DNA of 64,000 nucleotides from Mesorhabditis belari (lineage: Eukaryota > Nematoda > Chromadorea > Rhabditida > Rhabditidae): assembly GCA_958450365.1 (NCBI GenBank), contig CAUEEP010000133.1, positions 124,001-188,000 of the forward strand, given 5' to 3'. Of the stretch, positions 34,201-44,400 are shown piece by piece. Each line of letters opens with the position of its first letter. Position 1 is the stretch's first letter. The notes under the pieces were generated by a model that was not told the origin of the DNA, did no database searches, and was given only the letters and a program-made list of their open reading frames with translations. The translations under genes and the position numbers were made by a program.

Positions 34201-34541
34201 AACCTTCTGAAACATCGAACGGCAGTGAAGTGAAAAAGAAAAGAGCGAAAAAAGGAGAAGAAGGAAACTAAAGAGAAAACATCTTCGAAAGAGGTAAGTT
34301 TGTTATGCTATCCTTTTATTATATTTAATGCTCACTTCAACGAATTCAAGTAATGGTTTAGAGTCAACGAAATGGATCCACTAAAATGCTCGATGATGGG
34401 GAGATCCCTCCAAGCCCGATGCCTTTAAAGGGTTTGGTTTAAAAACTATGGTTTTTACCTAACTTTCTAGTGATATATGATTATAATTATTCCTTTATTT
34501 TAGAACGTGTCAGCCGCAAAGTCGATCCCAAAAGGGATTGA
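28283..34541 (+). CDS. thoc-2: THO complex subunit 2 (THOC2)
   Basis: A large gene of more than 20 short exons. The N-terminus reads MDVPKDAQNGETTTDLTIDE with ELFEFCHSITEKKIGLDVAV. Following exons include YKQVKFNMLREESEGFSKLV, QFNLDPNRVCDVILECFEAS, LDQSGEFIDILHELHVNREY, LGFKFTFYHDQSAPTPYSIY, and, mid-gene, LGNVFKRYSAELLG-like and EIVHMMGGIEAYSGLTQEHL stretches. The YKQVKFNLLREE motif, the NLDPNRV-D-ILE block and the MGGIE...L...Q segment are hallmarks of THOC2/Rlr1. The C-terminus is Lys-rich and ends PMPLKERVSRKVDPKRD at 34541 after a final intron. The protein is the scaffold of the nuclear THO/TREX complex, coupling transcription to mRNA export. The length suits the family (about 1,400 residues). 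Confidence 0.9.
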
Positions 34542-35218
34542 TGATGGGGTAAATGAAAAACTTTCGGCAAATGATGATTCCGGTACCGAATTTCATAGTC
34601 ATTTTCTTGTTTTATTTACCCTACATTTTGTAATACGTCTAAATATGCATTGTTTTAACTTTTTTGTTGTTGGTAGGTCTTATATTTTTGTTGTCAACCT
34701 CCGAATGGATCTCGTTATGTTTTGTATTTATTATGGGTATTTCGAAAATTGAAATGCAAAATTGTTTTATCATTGAGCAAGAACGAAAAGCTGAAATCGA
34801 TTCAAAATTTGAAGGAACACGTAAACAAAAACAACTTTTAGAGATGATTTGAGAGATTGGAGGAAATGTGGCATGGAAAAGATGAAAAGAAATAGGGGCA
34901 ATGGGGAATGAAGGGGAGAAATGAGGAGGGGAAAAGAAGAAAATGGGGAATGCTTTCACTGGAAAGACTGACCTGTCTCTGTTTTGTGGATTCGTCCACA
35001 TGTAAACACGAAAGCGAATTGAGATTTCTCATCTATCATCGATTCTGTTAAGTAAACGGATAACTTTCAAGCTTTTCATTGACATTTTATTCTCTGGGCC
35101 ATTATCCAACTACACTCAACTAGCGCTTTTCTTACCGAACTTTCAGGTGATTCCTCGAACTTTTGATCTGAAAATTGGCTGATTGAGCTGATCTTAGAAT
35201 ACAAAATTTTAGTAGCAA
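34542..35218. other. No gene seen between THOC2 and the SPP-like gene
   Basis: Contains a purine-rich stretch (34850-34960, GGAAATG/GGGGAA repeats) and AT-rich DNA. Nothing coding is supported. Confidence 0.45.
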
Positions 35219-38200
35219 TGGCTGATGAACCATCAACATCTTCATCAGATAGTAATGTCGGCCGTGTGGCCGCATCACTCACAATTTTGGTCACTTCAGC
35301 AGTGACAATCTATTCGGCTTGTCTCCGCTCGTCAACTATATATTTTTATGAGGTGAATGCATTCAATTAGACTTTCTTTTACCCGGTTCAATTACCCAAT
35401 TCTTAACTTCTGAAAGCATTTACTTTGACGTTTCAGCTTGATTCAACAACAGTGATCTTCATGGCAATGCCTTTGGCTGTCGTTTTTCCGTTGCTTTTAT
35501 CGTTGGCACTTTTCATTTCGTATTTGAGCAAGAAGCCGAAAGAAACTGGTGTACAAACGTGTGAATCATCGCCAAAATTGACACGGGTAAGCGGGGCCCA
35601 CAATGAGCATTCGTCTAGAGCATTCGTCTCTAGTTCTGTTCAACTGGATCTTTCATTTTTCCTCTTAGTTCAACCACTGTCCTTCCAAAGGCTTGTGGAT
35701 CGGTTCGGCCCCCAGTTTGGGGTGCGACCCGCTTTAACCTTATCAACGAGGATGCTTCTGTTTTAAGAATGGCCGAATAGCACAAAAGGTTAAAAGGGTT
35801 TCCCCCAAAAGCGCTTACAACGTAACAAGAACACGTAGTATCCAACAATAGATTAATACTCTTGAGAAGAGTGCAGATCGGATTGATACTACGTCGATGG
35901 TGACACAAATGTTAGTAAGCTCTCTCTACAATGTTAAACCAGTTATCTAAACAGGATTTAAAACCTGAACGGTAGCATAAAGTAAAGTGAATTTATAACG
36001 TTACTGTTTATTAGTACAGAACCGAAATGCAACAATACCCATTACAAAAACAGCATGCGCATCAAAAATGAAACAACAAAGGGGGTGGGACAAATGCGAC
36101 CTTTTTTTTGCGCACCTGGACATTTGCGCACCTTTTTTTGCTGGAAAAGGCCTTAGGAAAGGTCGTAGAGCTTCGAAAATGAAACAACAAAGTCCCCCAA
36201 GGAAGAAGGCAAAAACCCGCAGACCAAAAAAATCATTTTGGGAAGGGAGAAAAAGGACGAAAAATGCGACGCGAATAATTGCAAATAGGAAGGAAACGGA
36301 CGCGATCATTCGTCTAGAGTCAATCTTTTTCATTAATTTGAATTCAGCGATCAACTCGTCGAATCTCTCATATTTCATCGGATCTTCGAAGAATTACAGA
36401 AGAAAGAGACGACTATTCGCCGACGAGAACGACAAGTGAAAGTACGAAATATTAAAAATGAAAAAGTTTAAAAGTTTTGATTTCATTGTTTTCCATTAAC
36501 TTGATTGACTATTTATTTGCTTTATTGAAAATCTTTTAGAGAACCAATTGGAAACCGAGAAACTCGTGGAGAAATTGGAGAAAGAAATTGGACCGATCGA
36601 GACGGGAAGCGGTGAGGTGCGGACAAATGACATCATGGTAACTGATTAGAGGCACAAATTCAACGTTCATACTAGGTTTAGTCAAAGAAAACGCGAAAAG
36701 ATTCGACGACGATGACATATGAGAGGTTGGAGGATTTGAGTGAGGCAGAGGAGAAGAAAGACAAGATAGATTTTACATTGGGTGAGGCGAATATGAAAAT
36801 TTGAATTTCATATCGAAATCAATTCAGATCCGGCCACTGAAGTTGACGATTTGGCAGAGAGGAAAACGGCTGTGCAAAGCGATTTCGATGACTCGTCAAC
36901 GGCTCTGAACTCGCGACGATCAAGCTTTGCTAGCAAAATGCAGGTAGGGGTGATTTGGATAGTCTTTGGAATTTGTAATTCATTCTAGAAAGATCTAAAT
37001 AAATCCCGGAAGATTAGCCTTCTTCAAAAAGAAACGTCGGCAATTGAAGTGAGGAAAGATTTATGTGAATTGCTGAAAGAAGTCGAACAGGTTCGGTCTT
37101 AAACAATTACGAGTCGATTCAAATTACAGACGAATATCTGGACCTACGCTCTTGGGGGTTTCGATTTGAAGATAATACCGCATCGAAAAATCACTCAATT
37201 CAAGCCGAAACATTCGTGAGTACTCGAGGAATCCTTTACCTTGAGGCTTTAGCGACCGTTGCTCCCGGGTGCTGTAGTCAGGTCACACGGGCGGAGCGCA
37301 TCAGAGGTGCAGAGCCAAAGCCTAGCAACATATATGCATCTAACGTCTATTCAGTTTTAAATGGCGATACCCCAAAAGTAACAACAGTTGAAACTAGCGC
37401 AGATCAAAAATTGTGCCCTGCCGGGCTCGAACCCTCAACCTCTCGCTTACCGAGCAACTATGTTAACCAGTACACCACAGCTTGTTTGATCTCCCTTGCT
37501 ACAGAGGGAGTTAAGCCAATCACCAAAAACAATCAGCCCAAGAACTTTTTGTGTAAAATTTTGCTAACAATATTTCAATACAAACAAACCAGGTAGTGCG
37601 TTCTTTCTACGTCAGTCGTAGGAAAAAATGCATCTGGCACACTGCTCTAGATAAAGACGACCGGGAAACCTTCTAGCCGGTTTAATTACCCAAGGAAAGC
37701 GCGGCTTTTATGCGGGACTTGATTGAGGTTAAATTGGTGTTGAGGGTTTAGAAAAAGCTCGGATTAGATTAGAGAAAGTGATCAAGTTTTTCTTTTCAAA
37801 TGTTCAACTAAAATCTAAAATCTAAAAGCTTTTCAGAATCCTCAGCCTAATCATCGAAATCTTGGCCACTCACGTGCCAATTTGGCTTTGCGTTGGTGCT
37901 TTCTACGTGATCACTCTCGAATTTCTTCGTTTAAATTTCGGTGATTTCATAAAATTAAAAAAACTAGCCAACGATGACCCCATCAAATTCAGCCTATTAT
38001 TTCTATTTCCACGAGGACATCATGGAATTCTCGGCTTTATTCTTGGCGTTGAGTATCGGTGCAATTCACGAGTTCAAGAGTCATTGGATCACAAATGATA
38101 TTCTAGCTTTGTGCAGTATTTATGTGGTTGTCAGTCGGTTACAGGTAACCACCACAGGGAAACACATATGAATCGATGAATTTCACACAACGATTTTAGC

Positions 38201-38888
38201 CGATCTCATTTCATTCAGCCACCGCTCTCATTGTCGGTTTTTTCGCCTTTGATCTTTTTTGGCTTTATATCATCGATTTATTGTCCACTGTCATTAAGGT
38301 AAATCATGGATATTCAAATTCTCTTGTTTTTAAATGCAATTTGATAAATCTTAGTTTCGGTTAATTTTTCATTAAATTCCAGGAATCCAAAGCTCCAGTG
38401 ATGTTGATTGTGCCTCGGGATAACCTTGGAAATAAACAATCTCTAGCCACACTTGATGTCATGGTTCCAGGTATCAAATACGTTCAATGCAAAAACCAGA
38501 AGTGTCTAGGTGTCTTCCTGAATCTCGTTCTCAAATACAGCTCAATGTACGACAAGAGACTCTTCAATTTTGATTTTGTCGCTTTATTTGGAAGTCTATT
38601 GATCACCACTTTCTTGGCAATATGGAGAAAGTACGTATGGAAAAGATACCGTAATCCTTGCACCAAAAAGAGATACTGTATTCCCCGTAACAGATACCGT
38701 AAATGGGTTAACACTTGATAAGCTGAGAAGGACTGCTGTAGGCTTACCTCACATGTATTACGGTAAATCATGGAAATTCCAGAAAAGTCACCCCAGCAAT
38801 GGTTCTTCCGGCCATCGCCCTCATTGCGGCGAGTTTATTGCTCACCAATTCACCGATGAAATTATGGAAATTCATGATCAAGCATTAA
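35219..38888 (+). CDS. Signal peptide peptidase-like aspartyl protease (IMP family), divergent
   Basis: 5' exons (35219-35353, 35437-35586) encode MADEPSTSSSDSNVGRVAAS and two membrane segments (FMAMPLAVVFPLLLSLALFI). Middle exons (36354-37100) encode a charged, partly coiled-coil loop (NQLETEKLVEKLEKEIGP, MTYERLEDLSEAEEKKDKID). Then ILSLIIEILATHVPIWLCVG and, using a phase-0 GTGATC donor at 37907, FHEDIMEFSALFLALSIGAI with HEFKSHWITND. The catalytic region follows: GFFAFDLFWLYII, APVMLIVPRDNLGNKQSLAT then LDVMVPGVFLNLVLKYSS, and TPAMVLPAIALIAAS before TAA at 38888. Order matches SPP, an ER intramembrane protease. Both catalytic Asp are present, but YD is FD, GLGD is ATLD and PAL is PAM. The join between 35586 and 36354 is unresolved (a TAG interrupts the frame near 36288), so the gene may be broken or mis-joined there. 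Confidence 0.7.
35600..36192. mobile_element. Insertion-rich intron with a truncated family-3 element
   Basis: 36082-36175 is the first ~95 bp of the foldback element (GGGGTGGGACAAATGCGACC to GTAGAGCTTCG). It is flanked by the direct repeat AAAATGAAACAACAAAG at 36065-36081 and 36176-36192. The preceding 35640-35960 looks repeat-derived (ACAAAAGGTTAAAAGGG, AGCGCTTACAACGTAACAAG) but has no clear ends. Confidence 0.7.
37220..37600 (-). mobile_element. tRNA-derived SINE-like insertion
   Basis: Read on the minus strand, 37410-37485 has an A-box-like block (TGTGGTGTACTGGTTAACA) and a B-box (GAGGGTTCGAGCCCGGCAGG) about 40 bases apart. It lies in an SPP-like gene intron, in a segment clearly more GC-rich than its surroundings. 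No poly-A tail or target duplication was identified. Confidence 0.5.
38647..38765. mobile_element. Short element with TACCGTAAT/ATTACGGTA ends
   Basis: A 119-bp segment in the last intron of the SPP-like gene starts TACCGTAATCC and ends GTATTACGGTA, with a further internal TACCGTAAATGG. It is probably a deleted member of the TACCGTA-ended families. Confidence 0.45.
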
Positions 38889-38984
38889 TCACAAAACAAC
38901 AAGAAATTAAATAAAAGCTAACTCTAAATCTCTACATCAAATCTACGCCTAAAACAATATTTACAAAATCGCACACAAAATTGA

Positions 38985-39555
38985 TCACTTTTTTCGAAAA
39001 TCGGACGGTTTCGGGAAGATTTTATTCCACAAAGTTTTCCATCGCGACTCTCTGTCGAATCCCAGATATTTTCGCCCATTTTCGCTATTAATTTCCTGTA
39101 AAGCCGTTTAGTTTTAACAATTTAAAAGCCTTAACCTGTAACTGATGTAATTTTTGTCCAAAACATCCGGCAACGTAGTCGTGGGGATATTGCTTCAAAA
39201 CCTCGTTGTTCAGAATTCTTTCCAGAGCTAAATAAATGAGGATAAGATATAAATCATAGTTTTATTTTAAACTCGTCAACTTGAGGATCATGGAAATTAC
39301 TGTATATAGCAAATTTAATTAAACTCACCAATGTATCGCCTCTCACAAATTACTGGGTCATCTCCGAAAACTGTTGGATCCTTCTAAAAGACGACACATG
39401 TAATTCAAAGCCTCGAATCCGCTTACTCGAAATTTTTGTATTTGTAACTCCAAATGGTGAGCGAGATTTCTTTCGGCACTTTTATGTGGATCTTGCGGCC
39501 ATTTCGCTACCAGCCTCAAAAATTGTTTATACTGACTGGCCTGTCTCGACGTCAT
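38985..39555 (-). CDS. UQCC2-like complex III assembly factor
   Basis: Exon 1 starts MTSRQASQYKQFLRLVAKWP with QDPHKSAERNLAHHLELQIQ, matching the UQCC2/Cbp6 N-terminus (Y-x-x-FL-x-L...WP-D). After an intron with a GTAAGC donor come DPTVFGDDPVICERRYIALE, NEVLKQYPHDYVAGCFGQKL and a basic end FPKPSDFRKK. About 125 residues, close to family size. UQCC2 acts with UQCC1 in the mitochondrial matrix in cytochrome b maturation. It is the last gene of the seven-gene minus-strand run, 195 bp after SHQ1, and converges on the SPP-like gene. Confidence 0.75.
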
Positions 39556-39750
39556 CTAAAATTAATATGCTTTAAACTTCCAAAACAAACCTTGTGATTT
39601 CGATAGGTATTCAAAGTCACAAACTAGAGATAAATCGCCAATTTAACGTAAAAATTTATTCAAAGTAAAAACAACAAAATAACAAACCAACAACAAATGT
39701 AAACAACCAACAATAACACTCACAAGTCGCAAAACGCAAAACAAAAAAAC

Positions 39751-41684
39751 TCAATCAACGAGATCATCCGAATCCATCGTGTTCTCGGTTCCTTCTTGCT
39801 CTGGATCGATTTGCATCAAATGCATTTGCCCATCAACTTCAAGTTCTTCAAGATGAAGTTCGGGAAGGTCGCTCTTTTGAATCTAAAATGCGTAAGAATT
39901 AGGAAAAAATAAAGGAACTTTTCGAACTATAAGAGTAAATAAACTTATTGATTCCACTACATATTCACTATTAAATAAAATTCTTTCAAACCTCGATTTC
40001 CGATAACTCATTGGCCAAATTTTTGAAAACCATTTCATCAACGCATTGCACCCAAAGCAGCAGGTCTGAAACTCAATAAAATTTGAAAAGCTTAAAAAAC
40101 CAATCACCTGTTAATAGAAGGTCGTTGTAAAGATACCGAAATTCTCCACCTTTCACCATTAGACTGTGAACTTTACTCAAAGCGTGGATCATCGCAGTTC
40201 GTCCTAAATTATTTTACCTAGATTATAACTTCTTTTAAAAATAAACACCGTTTTTGAAGAGCTCTTTCAGGTCGGTCAAAACAGCTTGGCAGAGATTCCA
40301 GTTCCTAAAATATATTGAGTAATTGAAAAAACGGTAGCCAAACCTGTACAAAGGTTTAGTCAGCGCACGAGAAAAGCCAACAATGATTGTTTGTTTAATT
40401 GAATTGAAACGAGCCAACCAACTCAAGCTAGCAGAAAGTTTCTCAATTGTCCAAGCTCAAATTATATAATATCAATGTTCCTTTTTAATGTGCAAAAATA
40501 CCTGATTCAACTGAGTTCTCCCATTCAGTTGTTCGTCCATCGTAACAAAACGCGAATCCAATGTCAATGAGTGAATACATCAAAAACTTCAATTCTTCTG
40601 GTTTTTGCCTTAATTTATTAAATTTACCCAATTAGTTTAGCAAGTACCCTCAAAACTTACTTTGGAATTTTTCGATTGGGTAGATTCGTGAGACGCTTTA
40701 TATCCGATTTTGTTAACCGATTTACACATTCGAATTCCAATTTTAAAATGTGCTCGAGTTGATCATCTGGTTTAAATGTATCCGCTCTAAAGACTCTATA
40801 ACAAGGTATGAGGTTAAACTTACAAATAGTGATCAGCGTTGAAATTTTTGACATCCATTTTATAGCATTGTGAGGCACGTTCATCAATTGGTGAATTCTC
40901 TGGATCCTCCAGCTCGACAAGTTGTCCTAAATCAACAATTTCTAATTGGTATTTTAATCCGTCTAATAAATGATTGTAAAAGTACCAATAAATATTAAAA
41001 CTCCGAAATAAAAAACCTATTTCCGCCATCAATGATCCCAAAACGCCACTTTTCTGCCAACCAAAACCATAGCCTGTTTTTGATCCACTCGTTATTTTCT
41101 CATCAATCGACTTTGGTTGTTGTTCCATATAGTAATCATCTAATAAGATAATACAACCGAAATCATCAACAAATGCTACCCTCACTGTCCTCACTCTCGA
41201 TTTCCTCGTCGCCACGTTGATTAATACCACCAGAAACCTAATCGCCATAAAATAATCGTGAATAATAGCCCAAATACCTCTTGGACCAATGGTTCAGCAG
41301 TTGGTTTCTCTCGTTGTGGCCTCAGCAGTTCGGTAACCATGTCCAAACCAGGGAAATGCTCGCCTTTGATCTTCTTGGGAACGCATATCGTAAAAATTCC
41401 TAAAAAATAAAGTTTAATCCGGATTAAAAAAACACTCACCAGCATCTGCGTCATATTTAGCCCATCCTGTTTCATCGTCTAATACCTGTTTAGGCAAATG
41501 TATTCTAAAACCAATAAGTCAATAAGAGAAAAAAACTGAACCTCAAATAATAGGGTTTGCTGCTGAATACAAAAAGATCGTCACAGTATTCGACTTCGGT
41601 GTCCGAGATCTTTGCATAACGTGCATGGATCTTGATGATGAGGTTGTTCTCTTCTTGTTCTATCTCGAAGATGGGCGTAAGCAT
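39751..41684 (-). CDS. shq-1: SHQ1, H/ACA RNP assembly factor
   Basis: Starts MLTPIFEIEQEENNLIIKIH with CS-domain features ending VFSSKPYYLR, the conserved SHQ1 N-terminus. Then KYDADAGIFTICVPKKIKGE with HFPGLDMVTELL, TGYGFGWQKSGVLGSLMAEI, CYKMDVKNFNADHYL, LTKSDIKRLTNLPNRKIPK, RYSLIDIGFAFCYDGRTTEW, FSRALTKPLYR and a Glu/Asp-rich tail ending DSDDLVD. The CS domain and the all-helical SHQ1-specific domain are both present. The protein chaperones dyskerin before H/ACA snoRNP and telomerase RNP assembly. It is separated by 228 bp from SENP8 upstream. Confidence 0.9.
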
Positions 41685-41912
41685 ACCTAGATAAAAAACT
41701 GAAAATCCCTTGTTACTTTCCATACATATTAAAAAAAAACAAGCCCCGCAACTACTACGCCTACTACGGAAATTCACAAGAAATGTACTTGGTGCTTCGA
41801 TTTTCAATTTAAAGCATAAAAAGGATAATCGGTGTAGGACCAATCAAGAAAAAAACTTTTTGAGATCAATATTTATTGCTTCATGTAAAGTTTGACAATC
41901 AACATTACAATT

Positions 41913-42860
41913 TTACTGTTTTTGTTTCTCTACCAGTTCGCTTATGATTTTGATCCAGTCTTTTCTCCGTTGTACCGCAAAAGAAGGGTCAACTGTCAGC
42001 AAATCGTTCACCCCACTTAGACCTTTCTAAATTCAAATGTTTTTAAATGCTAATTGAAAATATAACCTCTAACAGTGCCTGGATGACTTCAAGTGCAAAA
42101 ACTCCACAATCACTTCCATTTTGCTGCTGTGGTGTTTCTTCGCTGCGAAACTGAAGTGGCTCCACTGAACGAACGAGTGATTTTGAATGTTTAGCTACCT
42201 ACACAAAACGTAGATTTTTAGATTCGTAAACGAGCAAAAACCTCTTTAGCCGCGCGATCGTTTCGATTTTTGAGGCTATCGTAGTGGTGAAAACATTGTG
42301 TTTCCCGTGAATATGCTAGAACAGACCTAAAAAGATAGAAATTAATTTTTAGATGGGAACCTAACTTACCAATGACTTCCACTATTTGCGATTTTCGGGT
42401 GACTATTATCGTTAATGATAAACACAACCTAAAAAAGCCTTGTAAACGCTTTCTTATAAGAACAAACCATAGCTTTTTCGTGTAAATTTAGTGAGCCAAA
42501 TATCCCCTCGACGGAATCGGGTAAAAATTTGATTGCCTCACATTCTGGCGCACAAATTAAAGTAACCTAAACAAATGATTGATTACTATCAGATAAACAA
42601 GCAAACAAACCATTTCTTTTCTATCCGGGTCAAGATTTTCATGAATATATTGAGAGCCGAATGTAAGTAATCGATCATTGAGCCAAATCCCTGGTCTAAA
42701 TTTTCCGATAAGTTATACTAACCACGTATGCGCTGATATAATTTCATTAACGAACAGTCTGCCAAAAAAGAAGTGAGCTGACAAGCATACCTCACCGCAA
42801 GTATTCCAGGTCCTCCTTTAACAAAATCACATCTCCAAATGAGAGTAATCGATCAGCCAT
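41913..42860 (-). CDS. ulp-3: SENP8/NEDP1 deneddylase (Ulp1-type cysteine protease; worm ULP-3)
   Basis: ATG at 42860 begins MADRLLSFGDVILLKEDLEY. Later exons give PGIWLNDRLLTFGSQYIHEN, VTLICAPECEAIKFLPDSVE, VVFIINDN, NSGSHWSVLAYSRETQCFHH then YDS, and TPQQQNGSDCGVFALEVIQA. The catalytic triad is complete: His in GSHWSV (codon for Trp split by an intron), Asp in HHYDS, Cys in SDCGVF; the oxyanion Gln is in TPQQQN. The short size (about 220 residues) and WLNDRL...F-IND-N pattern fit SENP8 rather than SUMO proteases. It processes or removes NEDD8. Confidence 0.9.
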
Positions 42861-43079
42861 CGTGACTAAAATAGTTACAATATAACAGGAAAGTCTGTCT
42901 TGCAACCGCGCAAAGATAAAACTGCCCAAAAAACAGATAAACAATTCTATTAAAGAAAAGGAACAATTTATCGGAAAAAAAAAGATTTCAAAGATAAAAC
43001 ATCACATTTGCATCACAGTCACAAAAAATCAAAAATTTTTCAAATCAACAACAATAGTTAGCTAAATGCTGATCAATGG

Positions 43080-44197
43080 TTACCAATCATCGTCGGGTAA
43101 AGCTTCTAAGACCATTTGTTCTCCGCCGACCTCTCTTGACCTTGTCATAGCGACAGCTGAAGTTGGGTTCTAAAAGAAACTGTTGGATGATGTATGACAC
43201 AAAAAACAAGTACATCGAGCATTTTGTCAATTGTCTCCACTATATGTTTCCGGTCCAAATCCGAGAAAATTTCATATTGCTCCTTGATGATTTCATAGCG
43301 AACATCTTGCGGACTTGCGAAGAACTCTAAATTGCTGACAATGAGCTTCCAATAAACTTAAACTAACTATCGCTTTTAAACGTTTCGAAGTCGAACTTGA
43401 AATTGGTGACTCGGTGTCCATCTGTGCTTGTCGTGTTATGGACATTCGGTGGAAGTGCGTGAAAGTTTGGGATAAGACGCTAAAAAGAACTTTAAAAATA
43501 GATAAATGATCATCACCTGTGATCGTGCAATTAATCCAATACGATCACTCGATCCATCAATTTCTGATCTAAAAAAATAAACAAACAGCATAGCAGTCAA
43601 AAAAATCAAATAAACGCTACCACTTTTGGCGATCCAATAATTATCAAGCAACTTCAAAACCTACTCATATTTGTCCTTGCTCACAATAATCCCATCGACT
43701 TCTTCACAATATTGCAACAAAGCGTGATCGTCGTAAGTGGTGCTTGGAAGTTCGTCAAATACGTCGAGCCCTGCCAATTCCTAGAGTGAACCTTCTATTA
43801 GAATTTTTCCATAAAAGAACTTACCGCAAAACAAGCAACATTTTTGACAACATTGGCTAATGTATATTTCTCTCCGACAAACGCTCGAACGTTGAAATCG
43901 TTAACCAAAAAATATCGATAAATGACTAGCAGCGAAAGGGCGTCAAGTTTATCACTAAAAGTGTTTGTTGTTAATTTTTCGGATACACTTACCCTTTCGT
44001 TGCATCCTTAGCCGCCCACAATAGATTTGCTGCATCCAAGACAATTGTCCGTCGTATTAATCCTTTTTTCTTCCAATCCTAAGGCGAGTTTATATATAGA
44101 ACGGATAGAAACGTTTAACGCTGGGTGGCATCAGAAATCCAAGCTGGTCGAATGTAAACATCTCATCCCTTCGTGCATTGGCGAATCGCGGATACAT
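43080..44197 (-). CDS. Zc3h12a-like NYN-domain ribonuclease (RDE-8/NYN-1 type)
   Basis: Starts MYPRFANARRDEMFTFDQLG (a second Met at 44161 is possible). Then WKKKGLIRRTIVLDAANLLW, LSLLVIYRYFLVNDFNVRAF, FDELPSTTYDDHALLQYCEE with VDGIIVSKDKYE, DGSSDRIGLIARSQRLIPNF, VRYEIIKEQYEIFSDLDRKH and a C-terminus ending EALPDDDW. The acidic residues of the fold are in place: Asp in VLDAANL, the pair in YDDHAL and the Asp in DGIIVSKD, as in Regnase-1 and the worm RDE-8/NYN proteins that cleave RNA in RNAi. No CCCH zinc finger is seen. Being part of a housekeeping operon suggests constitutive expression. Confidence 0.8.
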
Positions 44198-44400
44198 CCA
44201 AAAATTTAATAGAAAATGACTGCTAAATTTGAAAAAAAAAAAAAGCATAAATCGCCTTTCGTGTAAATTTTCGCAAGCTAAAACTTCTCGATGCATCAAG
44301 AGCAAAAAGTAAATTAGACATAAACCTTCCAGCCAATGAAAAAATTATGCAAAAATTTATTTGTACACGCAAAAAAAGAATAAACATGACACAAAAAAAA

